Positions 34,301 through 46,590 of a stretch of DNA of 64,000 nt are shown piece by piece. The DNA comes from Paramacrobiotus metropolitanus (taxonomy: Eukaryota > Tardigrada > Eutardigrada > Parachela > Macrobiotidae): positions 248,001 to 312,000 of the forward strand of contig NW_026570255.1 of the NCBI RefSeq assembly GCF_019649055.1. Reading direction: 5' to 3'. The notes under the pieces were generated by a model. The model was not told the origin of the DNA. It made no database searches and worked only from the letters and a program-made list of their open reading frames with translations. The position numbers were made by a program, and so were the translations under genes. Numbering within the stretch: the first letter of the stretch is position 1; every line of letters begins with the position of its first letter.

Positions 34301-37300
34301 GTATATTAAAAACAACTGGGTAATTTTATTGTGAAAAATATCAGTTGTCGTTTTTATAACAATTTCTTAACAAAACTGCACAGAAAATATAAACCAGCTA
34401 ATTTTGGAAATTTAAGGGAAATATTCTCGCAAATATTTTTACCCGGAAAATTTATTTTTTAATTAAGCGGTGCCCGGCAAATTCTATAAATGCCTAATAT
34501 CTGTACAAAAAAACTCGCTACACGGAGAAAAATTCCTGGTTGTCACAACAGCGGGACATTTGGGGCAGTTGCAGGGCAGGTTAAAGAGCAGATGTTTAGT
34601 GTTAAGTCGGTGGGCACTTGACAGCGTCGACTGGCGATTCCGCCGCTCTTCGCCACTGACACCACTTGACCTCGTCAGCCGGCCAAGCGGCCCGTCCATT
34701 AGCGGTCCTGTCCACTAGGCTACGCGCACAATCAACACCGTCGCCACATCGCACTTCATTCCTGCCACTTCCTGCTGTCGCTCCGCTTTTTTTTCTGCAC
34801 CGGCTTAATCGCCGCAAATTGACCGCAACCGCGGGTTTTCCATCCATTACATTTTTTTTATATAACACCAATTTTTCCTTAAATAAATCTCATTAAAAAT
34901 AGCCAAAAAAAATTCGCCGGGTTCTTATAAAAAAATTCACAATTAAAGGGACCACGTTTACAGTTTTTCAGAATATAAAACAAATTTCCAACAAGAAAAA
35001 TCGAAAACAGTTGCAGAAAAAATAATAATACAAAACAAGCGATTTTTATAAATTTTTGATTTTTTATTCTTTTTATCGTGGTTTTTTAGGAATAATTTTT
35101 ATATCTTTTTAAAACAATATTTCCTGTATTTTATGATTTTTATTGATTATTCGATGTCCAGTTCTAAAAAAAGGCACGCAATTTTTTATTTCTTTTTTAT
35201 TTTTCAACAAGTTTTGTAGAAAAAAATTTTTTTGATGTTTTTTTTTGTCCGGAAAAGGCTATTTTTTAAAAATTTTTCAAGAGGCAACAGAAAAAAGAGA
35301 ATTTTAAATTTAAGGCTTTATTGCGAACTATTGCGAACTAATATTGGGAATAAATTTTTTTATTTTATATTTGAATTATCCGAAATTATTATCAATTTTT
35401 AAAACCGGCATTTAATTGAGCAGAATTCGAAAAAGTCATTCCAACCAAATTTTTATCGATCTTTTTGTCCACGGGCCGCGCACATAAAGCCGGCGGATTT
35501 TATGGGTGGAAAAGCGCATCGGTTAAAACGGTGGAGCAAATGAGCGACATTAAACTCATAAAGTGATTGTCCCAGATTTGGGGATAGTTTTTGGATTTTT
35601 TATGGTTGTTGGGCTTGTTAACAAGCTGCGCCGGCAGCAAGCGCATATAATTCTGTACACAGAGAGACAGATTCACGCGTCACGCGATAAGCAAGATTGA
35701 TGGCATTTATACGGCTTTTTTACCTTTCCCAACAACTTATCAACGGCACATCGACAGATTTATGTGGGAGACCAATTTCATTGCGCAATTTGCGCAAAGT
35801 GAGTGCTCTCGCTGAACAAATGTGCTGCAAATGGCATTTTCCAATTTTTAAAAGCCTCTCAAACAATCGGAGAAAAACCAGTGGAATATAAATATTTTTC
35901 GTGAGAATTAGTCAAAATAATTTCGTATTCTACTTTGTAAAAAATATAAATATAATGTAAATATTTTATAACTCTAATTAATAATTATTTTTTTCCTGAG
36001 TACAAGTACTTTTCATGTTTTTCGATTTACTGATATGTAATAATTTTATATTTTATATTTATTTTATATTTATTTGTAATAATTTTATATTTTTTATTTA
36101 TTTTTTAATATGTGTTACTTGCTAATTTTTTAAGCAACCAAAAAATTTTTCCTAAATAATTCATGACTATTTATGATTTATTTAAAAAAATATTTATGTT
36201 GTCGATATTTTATGATTTCAAAATATAAATCTGTCTTCACAATTCTCATATTTTTCGATTTATTAACATAATACTGGTAATAATTTTCCATAATAATTTT
36301 TCAAACGGCTAAAAAAATTATTTAACATTTAGTAATTCGTTTTTGGTTGATCTAAAACATTTGCTGCATAATGCATTTCGTTTTTTTTCGCAGGAGATTT
36401 TTAAAAATTTGCAGATAATAAAAGCCGGAAAATTCAGTATAAAACGGAAATTGGAAAATATTTACAAATCATTTTTGACCGAACACGCTTGGTCGCCGTA
36501 TCGAATAACCGGAATAATTATTTCGACGAATCTAATTATGCTAAAATCACTTAAATGATGGGACATTTTGAGTGCACCGTGGTTCAGGGAAAATCACGTG
36601 ATATGTGTGGATATTGCCGGGAATATGAAACGACTGGGACACATCGGCGCAGCGTTGTGTGCGCGTGGGGAGAGCGTCCAACCGCCGAGGTCATCGATCC
36701 GGCCATCGCTGCTGTATCAAATCTGGGTTTACGACTTTAAACGTGCAAATACCAGTCGCATATATTGGCCAAAGAAAAATTATCTCCGGATTTTTGTGTG
36801 CAGTTTCGTTGCGGGAAAATGTGCCGGCAAAAATATCTTATTTTAAAAATTTTATTGGCTACAAAGTTTTGCAAAAATCACCCCTGAGAAAAAAATTATG
36901 AAAACTGGATATCCGATTTAATATTCATTTAAATTGAGCCGCTCAAATTTGCCGCATTCAAATTTTTTACTTATTATTATCATTTTTTTTATTTAATTTA
37001 TTTTCTGTTGCCATTATTTCGTTTTATTTGATATAATTCAACTTGTATTCGAATTTTTGTTCAAATTTTTATAATAATTTGTTCCACCGTTCTTATATAA
37101 GTTATATTTTTGTGATATTGATTTATTTGAATTTCAAAGTCTAAATATTTTTACAAAACCTTTGAACAAATAGCGCAAGATTATATATTTCATCTTATTT
37201 GAATGAAACTGTTTAATAAACAGAATAAAAGGTAAAAACGAATTTTCTAACAGCTTTCTGGTTTAATAAATAATTTTTATTTCATTATCTATTTTTATTA

Positions 37301-40300
37301 AAAAATGAATGTTGGCACATTAATTAATTCTAATACATAAATAATTTTGTTTATTAGATATAAAATACTGTAAATGGTTTATTGGACAAAACACGCGGGC
37401 TATTGATAAAAGGGAAGATTTGTGTCAAAGGTGCAATTGAAGTCCGTATACAAAGTATAAAGCTGTCGGCGCGAGCGTGCCAGCCAGGCAATTTAACCGC
37501 TCTTCCTGTTATTCCCAGCGGAAGTGCGCTGATCGATACGGCGAGCACCTATTCAATTAACTAATCATTGGCTGCACTGTTTATGCAGGCTAAACCAATA
37601 TTTTTCATATTTTCCCTATTGATTGCCTTTTTATGCGGCGCGCCCGGCCTCCGAACGCGGAGCCTGGTTTCTGCACAATGGACGCCGGTGTCCGCCGCAA
37701 CAAAAGGCGGCCAATGTCAATGAACGTTTAAAAATAAATTATAAAAAATAAAAAATAAATCAGAAAGCCGTTAGACAATTTATTATTATTTTTTGCATTT
37801 TATGCGGTTTATTAAACAATTTATTCTAAATAAAATAAAAACATACACACTGATATTAGCCAATTTTTACCATTGGAAAATTTAAACAAACAGATATCTG
37901 CATTTTTTTATATTAATTTTTTCTCATTTAAAGAAGCATTATATTTACCCAAATTAAATGTAACAAATATTGTTCCGATGTATTCATTATTAATTATAAA
38001 TTTGTTTTTCAACATTTTCGCTACATTTGATAATAATATTGATTATTTATAATACATATTTATTTTTTTAATTTTTTATATTATTATATAATTGTAAATA
38101 TTGTATTGCTAATCATTTCTTTATAAAACAGGTTTCTGATTTTCTGAATTTATCTGCGTTAAATTGCTGCATTGTATATACTTTTTCCCTCGAAACTTTC
38201 TTCAATGATTCATGTAAAATTGTCAGTTGTGAGTGGAGCGGGACAAACATGGACGGACAATTGTTTCATTTGTCAAGGAGCACTCGTTGCGATCGTGGAG
38301 AGGCTGGGAATGAATGATCTGCCGTACACATTAGGCCAACGCAACGCATCTATCGCACAATTTGCCGTCGACGCAATGGAGCGTAAACTTGTTACTGTAT
38401 CGTCTACACACACACTACTGCCCAGTCTAAACTCCAACCGGCAGATATGATACAGAATAAGATAAACCGGCATGCTTGACGAGTCATTCCACTTTCCCCG
38501 GCTGCTGCAGCCCTATAGCTCGTCCACTTCCGGATGCAATCAGCAAATCATAACCAGCCACTGATTTGCTCCATTCCAAAACCATTACCCTCCATTTTCC
38601 ACTTACACACGGAGCTCGTCCTCATTTTTTACTGGCAATTTTTGTATATTTAAACCTCTCCATATATAATTTTTATATTTTTTCCGTATATAAAAATGTG
38701 ACCTTTACCGATATAATCAATTTTTAAACCCATAATCCCTTTTTAAACCGTTAAAACATGTAAAACAATTTTTTGGACGAATCAGCTTTTAAATATGTTT
38801 TTAACAATTTTGTACATATATTTATTTCCTTATAAAAATGTGACCTTTATCGTAACAAATAAGTTTTAAATGAATACAGACTCAGTGAATCATTTTTTAA
38901 CAACTTTAATAAAAGACGTTTTTTATGACAGTTTAAATCGTTTCATGAAAATTTCTTTCGCATATATAAAAATGTGACCTTTACCAACACCGGTAAAGTA
39001 AAACGTTTTGATAAGTATCCGAATTTCTCGGTAAACATACATATAAATATAAAAATAATATTGATTAATACAGTGAATTTTTTTGTATAACCGCCCGCTG
39101 CGGCAGTTTGCCGTGATTGTCGTGATTTTTCAGTTATTTTTTGTTTGATTTTTGCGCTTACATGAACTGGATCTGGTCGGGCATGTTTCCGGTGGGGAGG
39201 AAGTGGAGGATGAGATCGGCGCTCTTGGGTTTGGAGTCGGCGTGCGTGACGGAGTCGGCCTCGTGGAAGCAGTTCTGCGTCTTGATGGCCACTTTGCTGC
39301 CCTCCGCGGCCGCCGTGCCGGCCTCCACTTGCCACTTTCCCACGGCCTCGCTCCCGTCGGGGGCGCGCGCCTGCACGAAGAAGCCGCTGATCTTCCGGTT
39401 CTTGTATTTCCCGTGCGCCGTGCGAATCCGTACTACAAATTAAACCATTAGTTGTTTTATTTTTAACATACCTTAAAAATTTGAGAATAACTTTTGAACT
39501 GTACTAATAAACACTACATTTTAGCTGAGTCTTCTACAACGCAAATTATTATCAAATATTTATGCTAACTATTTTTTCATTTTTTGATATTTTTGTAATT
39601 TTCGAATTTTTATTTATGAACTTTATTTTCTGGAATATTTTGTATGCTTTTCCATTAATATATAATTTTGAGTTGATAATGTGATTTCAAAATTCCAGAT
39701 TTTTAATTTTCGTATTTTAATTATTAAATAATTTACGTGGCTGTTTTTAATTTATCAGTTATATATTTTTAAACAATTCGCCTTATTTGAAATATTATTT
39801 TTGATAGGTAAATAATTCGTCACGCATTTATTAATTTTCTGTCGCCGCAAATATTTAAAAATAAATTCTCGAGCTATCGATAAATCATATTTCCCCGATA
39901 TTTCAATCGCCCAAGCAAACAATGATATAATAAAAATTCCCAGCGACGCCTCTGTGAAAAAAACCCCGTGGGAACGCCGTGTCGCTCCACATAGGCATTG
40001 ACTTGTGATGACGAATGACATAATGCCGCGTCGCGATTATCCGCTGCCGTTGTGGACAATAATTCAGATAGATGCCTTACTGTATATATGTAACATGTAT
40101 ATATCGAAAAGCCCTAAGTGATGGGAGTCGACACAGATCCCCACAACGCCAAGCCAACCCAATTCCCCACAATGGGGCTTTTTTAGCAGAATTGAAGCCC
40201 CAACGTCTGACAAGCACTGACACTCGTTTGACCCACTTCCGCCGGAAGCACCTGATTTCCGGGCGCAGGGACGACCGGCTTGACCGCCTTTCGCCGGGAC

Positions 40301-43300
40301 TAGCAAAAAACAACATGGAATGAGGGAGCATGTAGGCACAACCACTTCCATCGTAATACAAACATTTTTAGCTTTTCTCCAATTTTTCCGTTAAAAAGTC
40401 AACGGATATTTTAAACAATTATTTTTCCAGAAAACATCACCATTTCTTTTCCATAAAATATTTAACATTTTCGATGGGATTTTATTTTCTGAAAAACAAT
40501 AATTTTATCGAACCGGTAAGCACAATTGTCAAAGCGAACAGGAAATTTTCTGAAAAATCCAAAAATTTGTTAATATAAAATTCAGTTAGTGTTTTAAGTA
40601 ATAAAAGCTGCATTAAAAATCAAGAAGTGAACGCACAAATTGTTCAAAACTGAGAAAACGTTTGATGGAATTCCCCTTTCAGCAGAAAACGTTACGACGC
40701 CGGCAACGAACAATTTATTAAAAAAATTCTTTTTATTCTTCTACGGTCTTATCTGGAGAACTTTTGGAGAAATCCAAATATTAATAAAAAAACCACCAGT
40801 AACGGCAAAAATGACTGTGTCAACGCACAAATTATTAAAAATTGTCCACACATTTTTCTTCAGTTTTTTCGGATCTTTGATGCAAAATAATCCCGCTATT
40901 AAACGGCGGAAAATGTCAACGAACAATTATTAAAAAAAATCCGGCTTTGATTTGTACGAATCCACTGTTAGAAAAATTTCCCTGCAAAGCGAAAAATGGT
41001 GCGATTAATAAAATATGAGCCGGTGATTGTGTGGTGCGGCGTATTTCTGGGTCAAACAGCGCCTGGGCAAAGAGTGGACAATGTCAACACAGGATCATTA
41101 TAGAGATGCTTTATATCAACGCCGGCAAGTTTTTTGGTAAACAGCACACTCCATTTACCGGGCAGCGCTGTGTGTCGCGGCTCATTGGCTGCACTGCATC
41201 GGCAACACAACCGAAAAAAACACTCATCGCCACGGCAAACAGTGGATGCGGCGCGTGCCGGCTAACTGTTTCTCAGCGATTTGCCTCCCGCTTATACCAC
41301 TTTAAATCGATACTTTTTTACCCTACTTCCTCCACCGGCAAAATGCCGCGGTCATTATACAATTAATCGCTTGCAATAAAAAACGGATAAAAACCGGCAA
41401 AATACGGGTTTATACGCTTCTTTAAATCCAGGTAATAAAATTTAATTGCTCCAAATATTTTTGAAAAATCAGATGACGCATTACATATATTAAATTTTAA
41501 TTACTACTATTTTTTAATCATTTTCGCCGCTTTTGAATAATTTTATTTCGTCCTCGGCGAAGGTGAAATTATATTTTATTCGGCGCAAATGAATTTCTTC
41601 CTTCAAACGCTGATGAAAATAATTCGCCAAATTTCTGAATTCATCTTTGAACCACAACTGACATCTTTAATTATTTGTTACCCATTTATAACATTCTTTT
41701 ATTCTTTACTTAATTATATATTTTTTTCTACATTGAGGTATTTATTTTCCGATTAATAAATGAAAATAAAATCGTGTATCTCGTTTTGAATTTTTAAACA
41801 AAACTTCAGACACTAATGCAAAACCTCGATAAACGGAAAGATGATTTTAAAAATGCGCGTTAAACGCCCGTCGTCTTACAATGATTGAAAATTCCGGCGG
41901 CATATAATTTGCAATAATTTGCTTTTTATTTAATTACAGTTCTGCGTCGCGGCCGCGCGGCGCATCAATCTAATAATCATAAGAGCCTATCGATTAAACT
42001 GTATTGCTCCTCATGATTGACTTGTCTGTTCTGGCTTCTCGCAATGCAGTCTCAACGAATTGATTGGAAAAACATTTAGTCACGATTAGAAAACACACTC
42101 GACTTCTTTCCCGGCACAAACATTCCACTTTGGCGAATTTATACAAAATATATATATGCGAGCGCGCGACCCGACAACCTGTTTGAGCCGGTCAAGAAAA
42201 TTCATTGTGGAGAAAAGTAAAAGTGGCAAGAGAGTGGTGGCTATCGAAGAGCAAACACGCAGACAGCTTTTCACCTAATTCCAGCCGCGGAACTGGCAAT
42301 TACGGCATTGTCCAGTGCAGTTGCAACTGACCATATGTGTGTATGTATAGAGGGATACCTTGGCCAGGTGAAAACGCGGATTTAGGAATTGTATGGCTAT
42401 TGTAATACGCGTCATGCTGGGCAAATCGCCGGCTGAATGTCGACGAAGCCAAAGATCGCGCCCAACGCGCGGACGGGTGTATTCAACGCGCCAAGTATCT
42501 GTTTGTTTGTTGGCTAATATCATCGCTCCCGCCTCAGCACAACAAACGATCACCTTTGCCGCGTGTAATCCGCGTTTACCGGCAATTTGTCCGCTTTTGA
42601 AATATTTTATTATGATTTTTGAAAATATTCACGACGATTTTATCATTTTTATGTGAACTCGATTTAGCATTTTTAAGATATTTATTTTCGTCGGTTTTCC
42701 TTAATTTTTAGAATAACAATCAGTATACATTTTTCATAGAAGAACAACCTGTTACAGGAGAAATTTTTTCCCGAATTTAATCCACAGTTTTCGTGGTTTC
42801 AGAACTATGTTCTCAGAATATATTAAGAAATTTTAATTCAAACTATTTCTCCAGTTTCGAGGGAAAAATTTGACATTCTTTTCGATTATTTTCACAGGTG
42901 GATTTAAATTACAAAGAAAATGAGGCAACTTTTTTGTACTGGCAGAATAAAACGCGACCTTTTAACTGTCAAGTGCCATTTTATGCAATTGTGAATAAAA
43001 GAATTTTTTGTAAAGCACTCTCTTCCGATCGAAGAAAATCGGAAATTCGTCATGCTTATAAAATATAAACAAACGGCAAAAATCGAAGCCGGATCAATAC
43101 GATTACCCATACAATTTCATTCCACGATTTAAACAACAGCCATAATTTTCCATAAAAGTCGGGCTTATTTGATTAAGTTGCCGGTTGGAGTTGATTACCG
43201 GGTGTAAGTGCATCTTCTCGAATGAGCCGCGCTCGGGTCATAAAAAGCCATTGTCTATCGGTAAAATGCGGGCAGCGATTGGGGCTTACCTTTGAGGATG

Positions 43301-43485
43301 CGATTGAGAACAAAGCTATCTCCATCGGGCTCAATGAGGAACGGTAGCGTATCGGCCGGCTGCGGCTCTTTACCGTGCCCCGGCACCAGCGTCTTACAGG
43401 CACTCGGACCCGCGCCGAACGGATAAGACAGCGCCGGACGGAGGATAATTAACGTGTACAGTAGCGGAACAAGTAGCCACTCCAT
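27931..43485 (-). CDS. Reeler-domain secreted protein, 293 aa, three exons
   Basis: Exon 1 is 43485-43290, exon 2 is 39432-39162 and exon 3 is 28345-27931. The coding sum is 882 nt, and junction phases (1, then 2) agree. Residues 1-20 are a signal peptide (MEWLLVPLLYTLIILRPALS). Residues 23-170 form a Reeler domain: GAGPSACKTLVPGH at the start, SGFFVQARAPDGSEAVGKW in the middle, THADSKPKSADLILHF, and FMGTIARDYGTYWTNV rebuilt across the exon 2/3 junction. C30 and C120 are the likely disulfide pair. A Pro run (about 185-192), a His/Thr-rich linker and a charged helical tail (LELDKYMEEKKYIEEKERN) follow. Reeler domains occur in reelin, spondin-like proteins, insect defence proteins and ferric reductase-like proteins. 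With no other domain seen, a secreted defence- or matrix-type protein is most likely. The introns (10.8 and 3.9 kb) are far longer than those of the F-box genes. Confidence 0.85.
32155..32600. promoter_or_regulatory. Candidate enhancer island in Reeler intron 2
   Basis: A GC-balanced block between AT-rich flanks contains ATTTATGCATAAAT (a palindromic octamer-like site) near 32333 and many TAAT/ATTA homeodomain cores (for example GGATTAATATTAGCC and CCTAATTGACC). It has no coding potential. The regulatory role is inferred. Confidence 0.3.
38689..38990. repeat. Three-copy ~140-bp tandem repeat
   Basis: The motif TATAAAAATGTGACCTTTA starts near 38689, 38831 and 38966, with diverged AT-rich spacer of similar length. 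Confidence 0.55.
39162..39432 (-). CDS. Reeler gene exon 2 (core of the domain)
   Basis: Acceptor TTTGTAG (AG at 39434-39433) and donor TTCAT/GTAAGC. It encodes GFFVQAR through PDQIQF and stands out as a GC-rich block in AT-rich DNA. Confidence 0.85.
39433..43289. other. Reeler intron 1, no exon recognised
   Basis: AT-rich DNA has GC-balanced islands near 39900-40370, 41000-41400 and 41870-42600, continuing the alternating pattern of intron 2. There is no supported gene. Confidence 0.45.
43290..43485 (-). CDS. Reeler gene exon 1 (signal peptide)
   Basis: ATG at 43485-43483; donor AAAG/GTAAGC with GT at 43289-43288. It encodes the signal peptide and the N-terminal Reeler strand with C30. A TATATAAA box on the minus strand near 43612-43603 could be the promoter. 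Confidence 0.8.
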
Positions 43486-43861
43486 TGCCCGTTACAATGA
43501 TCCGTAATTAACACCGATAAAATTCCCGCGAAACGTCCCAATTCACATTATAGAACACACACCGTAAATAAATCGCACGGCCGGTAAATATTCCTGAGAA
43601 TATTTATATAATGTTTACAGATGACGATAATACAGGTTAATATTTATACGAGATGGCAATAAAAATTACACAGCCTTGACAAATTTGGATGCCGGGTTTT
43701 TGACTTCTGGGAAGGATAGAATGATGATGATGGAAAGGGCGATGCGGAATTAAAAAGCCGGCGCGTCGCGATGTGAAGTATGCATATATTCTCTCGGCCA
43801 GTTGTGTGCACAATTGACCACTCCAAACGGCCACTCAACGCTGGAATGAATGTACAACGTT

Positions 43862-44027
43862 GATCGTACAAGCGCAACCGGCTCTACTCGCCGTCGTACG
43901 TATATGTGCGGAATGTAGCACGGACAGGTAGATTGACCAGCGTGCTGATCGTACAAGCTCAACCAGCTCTACTCGTACGTGTACGTGCGGAATCTAGCGC
44001 CGACAGGTAGATGCGGATATTTTGACG
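43862..44027. repeat. Two-copy 85-bp tandem duplication
   Basis: GATCGTACAAGC starts at 43862 and again at 43947, followed in both by CAACC-GCTCTACTCG and GACAGGTAGAT. Confidence 0.65.
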
Positions 44028-44749
44028 TTGATGGAGCGATAAGGGAATGGAGCCGAACAAACACACCCGGATACGCATACACACAGCCAGACAGAGCGAG
44101 ATTAAAGCCGATTGCAGGGGGGATTTTTCTATTCTCTTTCCTGTGACTGCCGAGAGAAACAGAAACTCATCGCTGTGCAACCAGGTGGCCGTCTCTCCAC
44201 TGCGGAGGGGGCGGAGATAGTAGGCTGGTCAGTATGTGGTGTAATTGCGTGGCAGTGGGCGGTGGAATACTCGTGTAAATACTGCTTGTCGATTATCAGC
44301 ATTCCAGCTCCGCCAATCAACGAGTGCTCCTGCTTGCGCAATTCACCGGGTTCGTTTTTTGGGAAGGGTGAAGCGGTCGTAACGATGACGAATGGGGAAA
44401 AAGTGTGCGGATCGTATTAATATGGTAGAAGCTGCCAGATGTGGTTAGTGAGTAATTTTTCACCGGGCGCGGGCTAATGTCCCGCGAGACCGGACTCTTG
44501 GTCTGTGGAAGGAGGCTGTGCACCCCGAGGAGCAGATGAAAACGGGGACATCTGCTTCTGGCCGGCGTTTATGCTAATGCATCCAATTGAGACGCTTAGA
44601 GGCGCATATGTCTTCGCCATTAGCGCATCGTAGAGAATTTAAAGGAAGCTCTTCAGAAAAATAGCATTATCACTTTCTGCATTCGCTTTCGCTGGGTAGT
44701 TTTACCGGATGTGTATTTTTAATTTTGGATGACTTCAGTCATGGGCAAA

Positions 44750-45560
44750 GCCGAGCTCCAGCAAACCTAAGAAACTTAAGAACGACGATGCAAAAACGCA
44801 AGACGGAGCGATCGCGATTAAACAAACTGCCGGTGACTTTCTCTTTACATATGTCTTTCGCCGGAAATGCCTTGTTTTTTGGTTTCTCTAGTCGAAAACC
44901 TTATAACCCTAACATCAAGTCAACATCCAGAAATCTAAGAAACCCAAGAAACCTAAGAAGCACATTGCAACAGCCATTAACAAAACAAAGCGACCGATTC
45001 GATGCAAAGTGCCGGTTACAGATCGGTACATTCTCATTTTTTTATTTTTCTACTGAAAATTTTGCCCAAATACCTTAGGTTTATTCGCCTTCTAATATAA
45101 TAATAAACTTTAGGGTCTGCTAAGGATCTAGGCAACTCAAAAAGACTAACCAACCACACTTTTTGGAAAATATAAAACGACTGCTCTAGTTAATTGACCG
45201 GGAGGTACTTCTCATTTGGGGCTTGTTAGAGAATATCTTACCGGAATTATACTCTGTACTTTCTGCTTATTTGCCTTAGTTTTTGCTAGTCCAATAAGGG
45301 CTAGTTCAATAAGGGCTTTTGCTAGTGCTAGTCTTCGATTTTCTAAGAAACCTTAGAAACGCCACCCACAAGAAATTACTATAATCCATCGATTAAGAAT
45401 ACCACCGGCGATTCTTTCATATACGCACGTTTTCCTGAATAATTAACCGGGAGCACCACCAGCTTCTGATTGGTCAGTAAGCGCACATTTAAAATTCTGT
45501 ACAAAACCTAAGGAAACTAAGAAACCTAAGAAACCCCCGCAACAAAACGATTAGCAAAAG
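44750..45560. repeat. Degenerate satellite with CCTAAGAAAC cores
   Basis: AAACCTAAGAAAC-type cores occur near 44765, 44940, 45345 and 45510, with AACAAA and ACCGGTGA blocks repeated between some of them. The period is roughly 170-200 bp. The cores are the complement of the TTCTTAGGTT repeat at 10465-10575. Confidence 0.45.
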
Positions 45561-46399
45561 TAACCGGTGATTTTTTTGTCAAGAGCGGCAACTCTGGCTG
45601 CATGTGATGTCATAATGTGGCTTGTCAATGGGCCTCTTAGAGCGTCCTCGCATAAATCGCTGGAGTGTATCCTCATGTTTGTCTTTCCCATGAAGCATAG
45701 TCAATATCGACCCCAGCGCGTTTCATGGGCACATAGAACAGTACACTTTATACCATGCTCTCCTTGTTCCGCTCCTTTCGCCATTAACTGCATCTTCCTC
45801 CCGATCGCTCCAACCGATGCAGTTGAGCGATAAACAGCGATCTACGCGCATCGATCTAAGACGTTTGGCTTATACATACATACCGTCCCGGATGCGCTCT
45901 CCCGGCGCGCGCTAATCGTCCAGCGCTGGATTAGGCCGAGTGCGCTTTTAATTTTCGTATATAAGCGCCACCATAGATAGATATAAGCCACGTGATCGGC
46001 GTGTTGGTAGTCGGGATTCTTCGGGTAATTGACGAGCCAGCGGGATACTGGTTGTCGCTGTCGACACAGGGTAATGGCTCACATCGTTAGGACTGACAAA
46101 GCGCCGCGCGGTCGGGCTCTTGTTTTCCCAGGGAATTAGCGGGATTCACTGGCGCGATTAGCCGGTGCGATGCGGGCAATTATAATTGCGCAATACGGTA
46201 GCGTGTTGCGCCGGTTAATGATCTGGAAAAGATTATCAGTGACGCAATAACATATGATACTAACGAGCGGCAGTGTTGCCGCTTAAGAAATCAGGATTAA
46301 TTTTCATTTTTTGGCAGGGAAAATATTTGAGGGTTTTTTTTATAACGGCGTATATTCGCTGGTTCGACCTGTGACCGTCGTCTTTTCAATAAAAATTAT

Positions 46400-46590
46400 A
46401 AACGAATTTGTTAAAAATTCTCGAAAATGTAACTACTAGTGTATTTTGTGATTTTCTAACCAATTTCTGAAAAACTCTTAAAAATTGCTAACAAAAAGTC
46501 TGTTCTTAACAAACCTCTGAAAACTTTTTAAAAATTACTAATGAAGTTTCTGATTTTCTAAATAATTTCTACAGTAAAAAAGTTTCAGAT
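46400..46590. repeat. ~65-bp AT-rich tandem repeat
   Basis: TTTCTGAAAAACTCTTAAAAATTGCTAA-like units repeat about three times. A related copy lies near 47690-47740. Confidence 0.4.

Larger units (their letters stand above)
28346..39161. other. Reeler intron 2: AT-rich DNA with regularly spaced GC-balanced islands
   Basis: No other exon is recognised in 10.8 kb. Islands of ordinary base composition occur at about 28900-29480, 30190-30800, 31370-31700, 32155-32600, 33290-33870, 34460-34850, 35460-35890, 36480-36830, 37380-37730 and 38200-38640. AT-rich stretches of 450-700 bp separate them. Frames inside the islands lack motifs. The islands are rich in TAAT/ATTA cores and could be regulatory modules. 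Confidence 0.5.

Noticed and set aside
36555-36740. Frame with CGYC, zinc-finger-like
   Set aside because: A single CxxC with no matching partner pair; probably chance.
44460-44560. GC-rich stretch that might be a structured RNA
   Set aside because: No known snRNA/snoRNA boxes or clear long pairing could be identified by eye.
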